A DNA stretch of 64,000 bases from positions 682,001 to 746,000 of the forward strand of contig NZ_CP014306.1 in NCBI RefSeq assembly GCF_001557535.2, in the 5' to 3' direction. Of the stretch, positions 8,815-18,156 are shown piece by piece (the first letter of the stretch is position 1; the number at the start of each line of letters is the position of its first letter). This DNA comes from Burkholderia sp. PAMC 26561 (lineage in GTDB: Bacteria > Pseudomonadota > Gammaproteobacteria > Burkholderiales > Burkholderiaceae). The notes under the pieces are model-generated. The model was not told the origin of the DNA and did not search any database. It worked only from the letters and a program-made list of their open reading frames with translations. Both the position numbers and the translations under genes were made by a program.

Positions 8815-9537
8815 TCACTGCGGCAACTCCGCCGCCCCCATGCGCCTCGCAATTACCCCCGCCCGCTGCGACAGATACGCGGACCCGCGATGTTCATCGA
8901 AGTATTTCGGCCTTGGCAGCATCACCGCCAGCCGCGCCGATTGCCACGCGGTCAGCTTCGATGCCGACGTCTTGTAGTAATAATGCGCCGCAGCTTCGGC
9001 GCCATACACGCCGTTGCCCCACTCCACCGAATTCAGGTAGATCTCGAAAATGCGCTCCTTGTCCATCCAGAACTCGAGCATCGATGTAATCACGAGTTCC
9101 TGGGCCTTCCTCACATAACTCTTTTCCCGCGATAAAAACAGGTTCCGCGCCAGTTGCTGCGAGATGGTCGAGCCGCCCGCCACGATTTTCCCGCGCGCCT
9201 TGTTTTTCTCCCAGGCTTGCAGGATGGCATCGGTTTCATAACCGTTGTTGTTGACGAAGTTCGCGTCCTCGGACGCAATGATCGCGCGCTTCAGATTCCG
9301 CGATATCTGGTCGTACGGAACCCACGTGCGCTGAATGGAAAGATCGGGACGATCCTGCGCAAGCCGCCAGGCATCGGAACGCATGAACGCCGTGGACGAT
9401 GGATTCACCACCGTGTAGATGCCGACCATCGCGAAGAAGTAGACCTGCGTGGCGATGACCGCAATCATCATCACCGAGATGCCGTAGACAATCCATCGGG
9501 CCGGCCCGAGACGCACGGGCGATTTTGTTCTTGTCAT
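8815..9537 (-). CDS. mtgA: Monofunctional peptidoglycan glycosyltransferase
   Basis: GT51-family enzyme that polymerises lipid II into glycan strands at the inner membrane, 240 aa. One N-terminal membrane anchor (about residues 15-42) leads into the catalytic domain. The catalytic glutamate is in IIASEDANF (Glu90), followed by the family motif [16 protein letters not shown] and the downstream [18 protein letters not shown]. No transpeptidase domain is present, so it is the monofunctional form. It lies 31 bp downstream of aroE, the usual order in this group. Confidence 0.95.
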   Translation of the reverse strand: MTRTKSPVRLGPARWIVYGISVMMIAVIATQVYFFAMVGIYTVVNPSSTAFMRSDAWRLAQDRPDLSIQRTWVPYDQISRNLKRAIIASEDANFVNNNGYETDAILQAWEKNKARGKIVAGGSTISQQLARNLFLSREKSYVRKAQELVITSMLEFWMDKERIFEIYLNSVEWGNGVYGAEAAAHYYYKTSASKLTAWQSARLAVMLPRPKYFDEHRGSAYLSQRAGVIARRMGAAELPQ

Positions 9538-9568
9538 CGTGCTTGTTCTGTTGAGAAGGCCAGCCGCT

Positions 9569-10435
9569 TCAAATTGACTTCGATAACTTCAGCCGCAACG
9601 CCCGCAGCACCGCGCCGCTGTCCGGACGCACCCCGCGCCACAGGAAAAACGATTCGGCAGCCTGTTCCACGAGCATCCCGAGTCCATCCGATGAACGCGC
9701 GCCCAAGGTTTCGGCGTGGCGCATGAAGACGGTCGGCTGCGCGCTGTACATCATGTCGTAGGCGAGTGTGCCGGGGCCGAACGAGGCGTGATCGCACGTG
9801 GGCAGTGCATCGTCCAGACTGCCGGCCGTTGCGTTGACGATCACATCGTACGGGCCCGCTTCCACACTGTTCGCGCCGCCGCCCGAGAAACGCACGTTCG
9901 CGGCGTGGGCGGCATCGGAGAAGTGATCGACCAGTATTTGCGCCTTCGATGCCGTCCGGTTCACGATCGTCAGCGCTGCAACGCCGCAATCGAGCATGGG
10001 CAACACGACACCACGCGCCGCGCCGCCGGCGCCGAGCAACAACACGCGTGCGCCCTTCAAGCCAACGCCCAGATTCCCTTCGATATCGCGCACGAGGCCG
10101 ACGCCATCGGTGTTGTCGCCAAGCACGCCATCCGAGTTGAACGCCAGGGTGTTCACCGCCCCCGCCGCTGCAGCGCGCGGCGTGAGCGTGTTGGCGAAAG
10201 CGTGTGCGTCGAGCTTGAACGGCACGGTCACGTTCATGCCGCGACCGCCTGTTTCAACGAAAGCGCGGACATCGTCTGCAAATTCGCCGACGGTTCCCAG
10301 CACGCGTCCGTATTCGATCCGCTCGCCGGTCTGCTCGGCGAAGCGCGCGTGAATCCACGGCGATTTGCTATGCGCGACCGGATTGCCGATCACCGCGTAT
10401 TGATCGATGCCCTCGCCCCGAACGCCCGATGTCAT
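9569..10435 (-). CDS. aroE: Shikimate dehydrogenase
   Basis: NADPH-dependent reduction of 3-dehydroshikimate to shikimate in aromatic amino-acid synthesis, 288 aa. It has the substrate site [19 protein letters not shown] with the catalytic lysine, DNTDGVG, and the nucleotide-binding [12 protein letters not shown]. The ATG at 10435 overlaps the RNase II-family stop by 4 bp (ATGA), so it is translationally coupled to it. The longer upstream frame is out-of-frame readthrough inside rnb and is rejected. Confidence 0.95.
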   Translation of the reverse strand: MTSGVRGEGIDQYAVIGNPVAHSKSPWIHARFAEQTGERIEYGRVLGTVGEFADDVRAFVETGGRGMNVTVPFKLDAHAFANTLTPRAAAAGAVNTLAFNSDGVLGDNTDGVGLVRDIEGNLGVGLKGARVLLLGAGGAARGVVLPMLDCGVAALTIVNRTASKAQILVDHFSDAAHAANVRFSGGGANSVEAGPYDVIVNATAGSLDDALPTCDHASFGPGTLAYDMMYSAQPTVFMRHAETLGARSSDGLGMLVEQAAESFFLWRGVRPDSGAVLRALRLKLSKSI

Positions 10436-12492
10436 TGCGCGGGCTCCGTCGCGTCCGGCGTGTTTTCGCCAGCCGGTTGCGGCTCTTCCGCAGGCGTGGC
10501 TTCCGCCTGCGCCTCGGCCTCGCTTTCGGCGCTCAGGTCTTCCGCTTCGACCAGCTCTTCTTCCGGCTCTTCCGGCTGCGTTGCCGCGCCCGAAGGTGCA
10601 TCGATCACGTGCAACAAGCGGCACGATGCCTCGACGGTGAGTTCATCGAGATTCATCACTTCCAGCATCACCTTCGTTCCGCGCGCATGCACGCCGAGCC
10701 CGGGGACGTGGAGCATCAGCGGGATTTCATCGAGGCGCACGAGATCGTCCTTCACCACCGCCGCCACGACCTGCTTCTTGTTCTCCTGCTTCAGCCAGCG
10801 CAGACACCAGAAGAATTCCATGCGCCGTTGATGATCGGCGTAGGCGGAATACTGGTCATCGAATCCCTGGACGACCGCGAACAGATCGGCATCTTTCGGC
10901 TTGAACGGCGCGACGAGCGCCGCCGTCACGCCATGCCGCACGCACGCGAGCAACTGCCATTGATTGACCAGGTCGACATACCGGCGCAACGGCGACGTGC
11001 TCCACGCGTATTGCGCAACGCCCAGCCCTTCGTGCGGCGCGGGCGTGGTCTGCATGCGCGTGCGCTTCGGACCCGGCGCGCCAAACCCGCGCTGCGAGCG
11101 GTAAATGCCCGGCACGCTGTGATCATTGAGGAATGCGCCCCACGATGAATTCGCGAGAATCGCCAGTTCGGCCACGATCAGATCGAGCGGCGACCCGCGG
11201 CGGCGCGGCGTGATCTCGATGTGTTCGCCTTCCACATAAAAATTGAAGTCGTTATTGCGCTGCACCTCGCGCCGCAAACCGTAACCGGCACGCGCTTCCT
11301 GACGCTTTTCGAACAGCGCCTGCGCGAGCGGCCACAGCACCGCGATGTCATCCTTGTGCGGATATTCGCCCGTTCCCGCCGCGAGCGATTCCTCGGTGAC
11401 GTGTTCATCGAGATAGTTGTGCCGAAGATTGCTCTTCACGAACACGCGTTCTGCACGCGTTTCGCTGGCGACGATCTCCTGTGTTTCCCGGTTCACGATG
11501 ATGTAAAGCGACAACGCCGGCCGCAACCCGCCTTCGGCAAGCGTGAACGCTTCCACGACGCTGTCCGGCAGCATCGTAATCTTGTCGCCGGGCATGTAGA
11601 CCGTTGAAAGACGCGTGCGCGCGATCGCATCGATCATGTCGCCGCGCGTAATGCCCAACGCCGGCGCGGCAATATGCACGCCGATACGAACGCGGCCATC
11701 GGCGAGATGTTCGACGGAAAACGCGTCATCGATTTCGGTGGTCGTGACGTCATCGATAGAAAACGCCTGGACGTGCGCTTCCGGCAGATCGTCCGGCAAC
11801 GGCGGCACGGTGACCGGCGCAAAGCCCGTCCCGTGCGGGAAAAATTCGGAGAGAAAACGCGCTTCGTGCAGTGCACGCGCCGACGGAATGCCGCCGACTT
11901 CCAGCATCAGCCGCGCTTGCGAGATGCCGCGCGTCGCTGCGGCGCCCTCGAGCGCCTTATATTCGATGGAGTTCTTGTCCGGCTTCGTCAGCAAGCCAAT
12001 TGCCTTGCCGGCGAGCGCTTCGGGCAATTTGCCGGCGACTAGTTCCTCTTCGTAGCCGGCCTGCACGAGCGCGAGTTGCCGTTTCTTCTCCAGCCCGGCG
12101 AGCGCCATCTGCAACTGTTCCTGCGGCGCGCGCTGATATTGGCCACGGCCTTTCCGGCGGAAATACACCGGCGATCCGTGCATGCGCAAGACGAGCGCGG
12201 CGCGTTCGGTCGCGCCGAATTTATCGCCGAAATAATCCGCGCCGAGCTCCGCGAACGGAAACTCTTCCTCCGGCGCGCATTCCCACAGGAAATCCAGATC
12301 GATGTCCTTCGCGATGGCGTCGGCCTGTTGCATCAAATCGGCGGCATTCGGTTTCTCGAACTCGATCAACACGTCTTTTGCGCGCACCTTCGCGCGCCGT
12401 CCGCCCGGCAATTCGACCTGGAATGCATCGTTTGCCTTCGACAAAACAGCGCCGGCCTTGAAACTACCCGATTCCTCGAAAAAAACGTTCAC
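10432..12492 (-). CDS. rnb: RNase II-family 3'-5' exoribonuclease
   Basis: RNB-domain exoribonuclease, 686 aa, which would degrade single-stranded RNA processively. The catalytic acidic cluster is SIDDVTTTEIDDAFS (residues 245-259). Downstream lie the family segments MPGDKITMLPDSVVE and WSTSPLRRYVDLVNQWQLL. The final ~60 residues form an acidic, Glu/Ala/Pro-rich tail that looks disordered and is not part of the RNB fold. The start is GTG at 12492. It is longer than E. coli RNase II and lacks an obvious RNase R-style basic tail, so RNase II-like is the better label. Confidence 0.88.
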   Translation of the reverse strand: MNVFFEESGSFKAGAVLSKANDAFQVELPGGRRAKVRAKDVLIEFEKPNAADLMQQADAIAKDIDLDFLWECAPEEEFPFAELGADYFGDKFGATERAALVLRMHGSPVYFRRKGRGQYQRAPQEQLQMALAGLEKKRQLALVQAGYEEELVAGKLPEALAGKAIGLLTKPDKNSIEYKALEGAAATRGISQARLMLEVGGIPSARALHEARFLSEFFPHGTGFAPVTVPPLPDDLPEAHVQAFSIDDVTTTEIDDAFSVEHLADGRVRIGVHIAAPALGITRGDMIDAIARTRLSTVYMPGDKITMLPDSVVEAFTLAEGGLRPALSLYIIVNRETQEIVASETRAERVFVKSNLRHNYLDEHVTEESLAAGTGEYPHKDDIAVLWPLAQALFEKRQEARAGYGLRREVQRNNDFNFYVEGEHIEITPRRRGSPLDLIVAELAILANSSWGAFLNDHSVPGIYRSQRGFGAPGPKRTRMQTTPAPHEGLGVAQYAWSTSPLRRYVDLVNQWQLLACVRHGVTAALVAPFKPKDADLFAVVQGFDDQYSAYADHQRRMEFFWCLRWLKQENKKQVVAAVVKDDLVRLDEIPLMLHVPGLGVHARGTKVMLEVMNLDELTVEASCRLLHVIDAPSGAATQPEEPEEELVEAEDLSAESEAEAQAEATPAEEPQPAGENTPDATEPAQ

Positions 12493-12594
12493 TCAGTACT
12501 CTCGAAAGACTGTTGGTCGGCATGGCGTGCAGGCGGGCGTGTTCCCCGGTTGCCAAGCGCCAGGCCAACGAAAAATGGATGCGCTTGAAAAGAT

Positions 12595-13182
12595 TCAGGC
12601 CGCGGCTGCCGGCGGCTGGGCTGCGCAAAACGCCAGCACGTCGTCCAGATAACTGGAAAAGTCGCTGATGGCGTGATTGCTGCCCTGGATCAGCGTGGTT
12701 CGCACGCCGGGATAATGCTTGAGCATGGTGCGGTAATCGAGCACTTCGTCGCCCGTGGCGGCTATCAAATAGTAGCGCTCCGGCTGCGTGATCGATGGTA
12801 CGGAAAGCGCACGTAATTCGTCGATATGCCACGGCTCCACCACGATACTTCCGCCGCCATGCCACAACGGCTGCTCGCCGATATACGCACTCAAGTCTTC
12901 CTGCGGCACGACCGCCGGGTTCAGCAGCACGGCGCGCCAGCCGTGCTTTTCGGCGAGCCACGTTGCATAGAACCCGCCAAGCGAACTGCCGACCAGCGTG
13001 ATGTCTTCACCGATTGCCTGCGCGGCGAGTGATTCGGCCAGCGCGATGGCATCGCGCGGTGAAACCGGCAGCACGGGACAGCACCATTCTTGGCTGAGTC
13101 CGAGTTCTTCCAGCCGCGCGCGCATCAATCGAGCCTTGAACGATTGCGGCGATGACCGGAAGCCGTGCAAATAGAGAATCAC
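12595..13182 (-). CDS. YqiA/UPF0227-family alpha/beta-hydrolase esterase
   Basis: Small alpha/beta hydrolase, 195 aa, resembling the YqiA/YcfP esterases. It begins directly with the oxyanion-hole strand (ILYLHGFRSSPQSFKA), then carries the nucleophile elbow GSSLGGFYA, an acidic residue in AATGDEVLDYRT and a terminal histidine in QGSNHAISDF. The start is GTG, overlapping the mpl stop by 4 bp (GTGA), with AAGGAG inside the end of mpl. Physiological substrate is unknown; the family hydrolyses short acyl esters in vitro. Confidence 0.83.
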   Translation of the reverse strand: MILYLHGFRSSPQSFKARLMRARLEELGLSQEWCCPVLPVSPRDAIALAESLAAQAIGEDITLVGSSLGGFYATWLAEKHGWRAVLLNPAVVPQEDLSAYIGEQPLWHGGGSIVVEPWHIDELRALSVPSITQPERYYLIAATGDEVLDYRTMLKHYPGVRTTLIQGSNHAISDFSSYLDDVLAFCAAQPPAAAA

Positions 13183-14579
13183 TCACGCTCCTTCGTGGCA
13201 GGACGCGCCGACAATGCATCCAGCAATTTCTGGTGCACGCCGCCGAAGCCGCCGTTGCTCATGACCAGCACATGATCGCCCGGTTTCGCCGCCGCGACGA
13301 CCGACTTCACCAGGAGCGCGAGGTCGTCGAACGCGCGGGCTTTGTCGCCGAGCGGGCTCAGCGCGGCTTGCAGATCCCAGCCGAGCTTGTCGCGGCCTTC
13401 GTGCGCGCCGTAGCCGAAGATCAGGTCGGCGCCCGCGAGACTGGCGGGTAGTTGCGCTTTCATGGTGCCGAGTTTCATGGTGTTCGAACGCGGTTCCAAC
13501 ACGGCCAGAATCCGGTTCTTCCCACCGATACGAGTTCGCAATCCCGCCACCGTCGTTTCGATGGCAGTCGGATGGTGCGCGAAGTCATCGTACACGGTCA
13601 CGCCGTCGACGCTACCCTTCACTTCCATGCGCCGCTTCACGTTGCGAAACGCTGAGAGCGATTGCGTCGCTTGCGCGGGCGGAACGCCCACCGAGCGCGC
13701 CGCCGCGATCGCCGCCAGCGCGTTCAGGCGGTTGTGTTCGCCTTGAACTTGCCAGTCGACCACGCCCATGCGCTCGCCTTCCCAATAGACGGCGAATTGT
13801 TCATCGGCGGGAACGCCTTCGGTGGCCGGCTGCGCTTCCCAGCCGCCTTGCACGCCGAAACGCTCGACACTTGACCAGCAACCGCGCGTCAGCACGCGTT
13901 CGAGTGCGTCCTCACGCCCGTTCGTCACGATCCTGCCGACGCCGGGAACGGTGCGCACGAGATGGTGGAATTGGGTTTCGATGGCGCCGAGATCCGGGAA
14001 GATGTCGGCGTGATCGAATTCGAGGTTGTTCAGAAGCGCGGTGCGCGGGCGGTAGTGGACGAACTTCGAGCGTTTATCGAAAAAAGCCGTGTCGTATTCG
14101 TCGGCTTCGATCACGAAGAAGCTCGAATCCGTGAGACGCGCTGAAATGCCGAAATTGAGCGGCACCCCGCCGATGAGGAATCCCGGATTAAGACCCGCAT
14201 CCTCCAGCAGCCACGCGAGCATGGAACTCGTGGTGGTCTTGCCGTGCGTGCCGGCGACTGCGAGCACCCATTTGCCGTTCAGGACATGTTCGCCGAGCCA
14301 TTGCGGACCGGACGTGTAGGGCAGGCCGCGATCGAGGATGGTTTCCATCAGTGGATTGCCGCGAGTGACCACGTTGCCGATCACGAAGAGATCGGGTTCC
14401 AGTGCGATCTGTTCGACCCCGTACCCCTCGATCAACTCGATGCCTTGCGCTTCGAGCTGCGTGCTCATGGGGGGATAGACGCCGGCGTCGCAGCCGGTGA
14501 CGCGGTGTCCGGCTTCGCGCGCGAGGACTGCGAGACCGCCCATGAATGTGCCGCAGATGCCGAGGATGTGAATGTGCAT
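13179..14579 (-). CDS. mpl: UDP-MurNAc:L-Ala-gamma-D-Glu-meso-DAP ligase (peptidoglycan recycling)
   Basis: Mur ligase-family enzyme that reattaches recycled murein tripeptide to UDP-MurNAc in the cytoplasm, 466 aa. The N-terminal Rossmann part (MHIHILGICGTFMGG) and the ATP loop AVAGTHGKTTTSSMLAW are typical of Mpl. FFVIEADEYDTAFFDKRSKF is the central-domain signature, and DDFAHHPTAI lies in the C-terminal domain. The start at 14579 is the only one that keeps the G-I-C-G-T-F-M-G-G loop at the N-terminus. It heads a run continuing into the esterase and, after a gap, rnb-aroE-mtgA. Confidence 0.95.
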   Translation of the reverse strand: MHIHILGICGTFMGGLAVLAREAGHRVTGCDAGVYPPMSTQLEAQGIELIEGYGVEQIALEPDLFVIGNVVTRGNPLMETILDRGLPYTSGPQWLGEHVLNGKWVLAVAGTHGKTTTSSMLAWLLEDAGLNPGFLIGGVPLNFGISARLTDSSFFVIEADEYDTAFFDKRSKFVHYRPRTALLNNLEFDHADIFPDLGAIETQFHHLVRTVPGVGRIVTNGREDALERVLTRGCWSSVERFGVQGGWEAQPATEGVPADEQFAVYWEGERMGVVDWQVQGEHNRLNALAAIAAARSVGVPPAQATQSLSAFRNVKRRMEVKGSVDGVTVYDDFAHHPTAIETTVAGLRTRIGGKNRILAVLEPRSNTMKLGTMKAQLPASLAGADLIFGYGAHEGRDKLGWDLQAALSPLGDKARAFDDLALLVKSVVAAAKPGDHVLVMSNGGFGGVHQKLLDALSARPATKERE

Positions 14580-14688
14580 AGAGGTTTGTTGGCACGGGGG
14601 GAAGTTGGGAATAATCCCGCCCGGAGGGGGATATTGTAACCGACAGGGTTGGGTGGCTGGCGCCTGGGGCGGGATTGGGCGGGGGAGG

Positions 14689-15420
14689 TCGGGGTTGGTG
14701 CCGGGTTGTTGCTCTTCAGGTCTTCGCGCGTTCCGTGTTGGCTGATATTTTTCGCACTATTAGCCACTGTGCGTGGCGGCACTTCATTTCTTTGTTCAAC
14801 GGCGACAAAGAAACGAAGCAAAGAAAACGCCTCTCAACCGAGGGCACATAAGTGTCCCGAGCGTGCAGTGACAACTGTTTGGTACGTCAGAAGAACGCTC
14901 GACGCTGGAATTCAGAACACTTGAAACCCTCCCCCTCCGTAAACGGCAACCCACACGCTTCGCCACCAGTGTGGGAATCCGTTAATGAGGCTTCCGCGCT
15001 GCGCGCGCTGACGCCCAAACGCAGGGGTTGGCTGTACTGGTGACGAAGTCTTGGGCAAGTTCAAGATGTTGTAGGGCCGCTATGGGCTCAACCCGTTGTT
15101 TTACGTGGGCGAGGTTTCCGTCTTGACTGCCACAGTTACTGGTGGCGAAGCGTGTGGGTATCCGTGTTCGGAGGGGGAGGGGTTCAAGTGTTCGTGGTTA
15201 TGGCGTCGAGCGTTCTTCTGAAGTACCAAACAGTTGTCACTGCACGCTCGGGACACTTAAGAATTAGCGGTTGGGAGGCTTTTTCTTTGCTTCGTTTCTT
15301 TTTCGCCGTTTGGAAAAAGAAATGAAGTGCCGCCACGCACAGTGGCTAATAGTGCAAAAGAAAATGGCCAACATCAAACGCGCGAGAACTTGGAAAGCAG
15401 CAACCCGGCATCAACCCCGA
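14689..15420. repeat. 732-bp imperfect long inverted repeat between divergent genes
   Basis: The left arm (14689-14970) and right arm (15138-15420) are reverse complements over about 280 bp with scattered mismatches and small indels; a 167-bp unpaired centre lies between them. Long perfectly shared blocks include CACTATTAGCCACTGTGCGT, GAAGAACGCTCGACGC and CCACACGCTTCGCCACCAGT. Weaker similarity (GGTTGGGTGG) continues slightly beyond both ends. There is no transposase and no convincing gene; short frames inside it are not conserved-looking. It fills most of the mpl / nucleotidyltransferase-like intergenic space. Confidence 0.9.
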
Positions 15421-15500
15421 CCACTACGAACAAGAAACCTCCTCCCAACGAAAACCCCACCCAACCGCCAGCGTCCGCCCCTTCCGGTATCATCCTCACC

Positions 15501-16148
15501 ATGATTCGCAAACCTCATTTCGACCCTCAGCGCGTCCGCGAGGAAATCGCCATCGCGGCGGCGCGAATGATCGCCGAAGACGGCCTCGACTACTCCTCCG
15601 CCAAGCGCAAAGCCGCCCGCCAGGTGGTCGGCGAAACGCGCGTCAGCGGCGAATGGCTCCCCGATAACACGCAGATCGAAGAAGAAATCCGCGAGTACCA
15701 GGCACTCTTCCAAAGTGAAAGCCAACCCGCCGTCCTGCGCCGGATGCGCGAGGTCACCCTCGAATGGATGCAGCGCCTGAAACCGTTCAACCCTTACGTC
15801 ACCGGCGCCGTGCTGAACGGCACCGCAGGCGAGCACTCGGACATCCATCTGCAATGTTTCTGCGATAACCCCAAGGAAGTCGCAATCTATTTACTGAACG
15901 CAAACATTCAATACGATGTCTCCGAGACGCGCCATTTCGCCGGCCGCGGTTATGTGGAAACGCTGAGCTTCCTCACGCGTCCATCCCGCGACGAAGAACC
16001 CATGGGCCTGCACATCGCGCTTTACGATACCAACGACCTGCGAGGCGCCGTCCGCGCCGACGGACGCGGCAAGCTTGCTCGCGCAAACGCCGCCACCGTA
16101 CAGGCACTCCTCGACGCCCCTCCTTCCACACCGGCTACATCACTATGA
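15501..16148 (+). CDS. Conserved protein, nucleotidyltransferase-like
   Basis: 215-aa cytoplasmic protein, starting at the ATG of MIRKPHFDPQRV. An alpha-helical N-terminus precedes VLNGTAGEHSDIHLQCF (residues about 104-120), which resembles the G-[ST]-x-D-[IV] core of the Pol-beta-type nucleotidyltransferase fold. The second Asp of the pair is replaced by His, so catalysis cannot be assumed. It overlaps the TlpA-like gene by 4 bp. In related genomes I recall this gene only as a conserved protein of unknown role; function is not established. Confidence 0.75.
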   Translation: MIRKPHFDPQRVREEIAIAAARMIAEDGLDYSSAKRKAARQVVGETRVSGEWLPDNTQIEEEIREYQALFQSESQPAVLRRMREVTLEWMQRLKPFNPYVTGAVLNGTAGEHSDIHLQCFCDNPKEVAIYLLNANIQYDVSETRHFAGRGYVETLSFLTRPSRDEEPMGLHIALYDTNDLRGAVRADGRGKLARANAATVQALLDAPPSTPATSL

Positions 16149-16693
16149 AACCCATGCGCATCGTTGCTGCCCTGATTGTCGCCATCGCGGCAACCGGCGG
16201 CGGCTTTTATGCAAGCCACCTGATCATGGGCGGCAGCCCGAGCGAAGCGGCCATGACGACATCGGCAAAGGGCAATGCCGTCGATGACCTCTGGAAACAG
16301 CAACTGCAAATGGCCGCCGGCACGCAACAAAGCCTGGCATCGTTCAAGGGCAAACCGGTCGTGGTCAATTTCTGGGCGTCGTGGTGCGGCCCGTGCGTGA
16401 AGGAAATGCCGACGCTCGCGGCGCTGCATCGTGAATATGCGAAGAAAGGCATCACCTTCATCGGGCTCGGCGTGGACTCCGAGAAGAACGTGAACGCGTT
16501 CCTGCAGAAAGTGCCCGTCGACTACCCCATCTATATTGCGGGCTTCGGCGGCGCCGATCTGGCTCGAAGCTTTGGCAACGATGCGGGCGCGCTGCCGTTC
16601 ACGGTGGTCATCGACGCGAAAGGCGCGATCCGGTCCACAAAACTGGGTGAGGTCGATCCAAAAGAGCTAAAAGCGACGCTCGACGGCCTGTAG
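16145..16693 (+). CDS. TlpA/ResA-type thioredoxin-family protein
   Basis: Membrane-anchored periplasmic thiol-disulfide reductase, 182 aa. An uncleaved or signal-like N-terminal hydrophobic segment (residues 5-28) is followed by a thioredoxin fold with the active site WASWCGPC (77-84), a cis-proline region (GALPFTVVID) and C-terminal helix. Length and the AlkyL-hydroperoxidase/TlpA pattern match ResA-like proteins that reduce apocytochrome or other periplasmic cysteines. It is coupled by a 4-bp overlap to the upstream gene and is followed by a 201-bp promoter region. Confidence 0.88.
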   Translation: MKPMRIVAALIVAIAATGGGFYASHLIMGGSPSEAAMTTSAKGNAVDDLWKQQLQMAAGTQQSLASFKGKPVVVNFWASWCGPCVKEMPTLAALHREYAKKGITFIGLGVDSEKNVNAFLQKVPVDYPIYIAGFGGADLARSFGNDAGALPFTVVIDAKGAIRSTKLGEVDPKELKATLDGL

Positions 16694-16853
16694 GCGTCTG
16701 GTTGATCCGCGTCAAATCGAAACGATTCACGGAAAGTTAACGGTAATTCTGCGAAGTTTGCCCGAAAATGCGTGCAAAATGCGCGTGTACACACTCATCT
16801 GCCTAGAGTCCAAGGCCGGTGCGGCTTCGTAAAACTAGACAAAATTCTCTAAA

Positions 16854-16871
16854 GGGCGCTAAAGTGCGCCC
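16854..16871. other. Perfect hairpin just upstream of aroQ
   Basis: GGGCGC-TAAAGT-GCGCCC, a perfect 6-bp stem with a 6-base loop ending 23 bp before the aroQ start codon. There is no T run, so it does not look like a terminator. It may sit in the aroQ leader or be an operator half-pair. Confidence 0.4.
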
Positions 16872-16894
16872 AACTCCGCATAAACCAAAGCCCT

Positions 16895-17347
16895 ATGTCA
16901 CGACTGCTGGTGCTTCACGGCCCTAATCTAAACCTGCTCGGCACCCGCGAACCGGACGTCTATGGACGGGTCACGCTCGCTCAGATCGACCAGGCGCTGG
17001 CAGAGAAGGCCAAGGCTGCGGGCGCGGAACTGACGTCATTCCAGAGCAATCATGAAGGCGCGATCGTCGACCGCATTCAGCAGGCGCGGATCGAACATGT
17101 GGATTTCGTGCTGATCAACCCGGCCGCGTACACGCACACGAGCGTCGCAATTCGCGATGCGCTTGCAGGCGTGGCGCTGCCGTTCGTCGAGATTCATTTG
17201 TCGAACGTCCACAAGCGGGAAGCTTTCCGGCATCACTCTTATTTCTCCGATCTCGCCGAAGCCGTGATTTGCGGCCTTGGCTGGAAAGGCTATCTGTATG
17301 CACTCGACTTCGCACTCGAGCGCATTGCCCCGAAGACGCGCGATTGA
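16895..17347 (+). CDS. aroQ: 3-dehydroquinate dehydratase, type II
   Basis: Shikimate-pathway enzyme converting 3-dehydroquinate to 3-dehydroshikimate, 150 aa, the normal size for the small dodecameric type II class. Motifs are [18 protein letters not shown] with the active-site Tyr23, [21 protein letters not shown] (74-83), EIHLSN (99-104) and Arg108. It precedes accB by 152 bp, the standard order in beta-proteobacteria. The window also carries aroE on the opposite strand, so two shikimate steps lie near each other. Confidence 0.97.
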   Translation: MSRLLVLHGPNLNLLGTREPDVYGRVTLAQIDQALAEKAKAAGAELTSFQSNHEGAIVDRIQQARIEHVDFVLINPAAYTHTSVAIRDALAGVALPFVEIHLSNVHKREAFRHHSYFSDLAEAVICGLGWKGYLYALDFALERIAPKTRD

Positions 17348-17499
17348 GCCGCGACCCGCTCGGATCTGAACTGCCCGCACACGATGACGCGGAGCCAGTG
17401 TCAGAAGCGCCAACGGACGCACCCGTCGGCGGCACCCAAAAACCAAGTCAAGCACCGGGAAAAGCTCCCGGTCACCAAGCATTGAAAGGGGAATTTTCG

Positions 17500-17985
17500 A
17501 TGGACCTTCGTAAACTAAAAACGCTGATCGACCTCGTCTCGGAATCCGGTATCTCGGAACTCGAAGTGACCGAGGGCGAAGGCAAGGTTCGCATCGTCAA
17601 GAATGCCGCGCCGGTCTACATGCAGGCCCCGCAGTACATGCCGCAAGGCCAGATGGGCCAGGTGCCGCAGTACAGCCAGTCCGGCGATGCAGGCGCCGGC
17701 GGCGCTGCTGCAGGCGCACCGGCTACGCCGGCTGCCGTCGTGCCGCAAGGCCACGTGGTCACCTCGCCGATGGTCGGCTCGTTCTACCGCGCGCCGTCGC
17801 CGGGCGCAGACGCGTTCGTGCAAGTGGGCGACACGGTCAAGGAAGGGCAGACGCTTTGCATCATCGAAGCCATGAAGCTGCTCAACGAAATCGAGTCGGA
17901 CAAGTCGGGCGTCGTGAAGGAAATCCTGGTCGAGAACGGTCAGGCCGTCGAGTACGGCCAACCGCTCTTTGTAATCGGCGATTGA
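17500..17985 (+). CDS. accB: Acetyl-CoA carboxylase biotin carboxyl carrier protein
   Basis: BCCP subunit of acetyl-CoA carboxylase, 161 aa. It carries the biotin that shuttles CO2 for malonyl-CoA synthesis. The N-terminal dimer-type domain ([18 protein letters not shown]) is joined by an Ala/Gly/Gln-rich flexible linker to the biotinyl domain, with target Lys126 in EAMKLLNEI and the thumb [17 protein letters not shown] 17500 follows AAAGGGGAATTTTCG. The upstream frame is open back into aroQ but is non-conserved spacer. It is followed by accC after 171 bp. Confidence 0.97.
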   Translation: MDLRKLKTLIDLVSESGISELEVTEGEGKVRIVKNAAPVYMQAPQYMPQGQMGQVPQYSQSGDAGAGGAAAGAPATPAAVVPQGHVVTSPMVGSFYRAPSPGADAFVQVGDTVKEGQTLCIIEAMKLLNEIESDKSGVVKEILVENGQAVEYGQPLFVIGD

Positions 17986-18156
17986 TCTCCCGCGCTTCAA
18001 TAGAGGCGTCGCACGCAGCACGCGCGCCCGGTGAAACGCAGCACTCGGGCGCTCGCCACGTCTGTCAGACAGACAACGGCCGAGACGCGCCGCCGATCTC
18101 CCAGGAACGCCACGGACCCTTGTCCCGGCGGTCCATCGATGAGTCGAAACCTTGCT

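Noticed and set aside
14849..15504. Short ORFs inside the long inverted repeat
   Set aside because: They are low-complexity frames that change with the arm symmetry and have no conserved-looking features.
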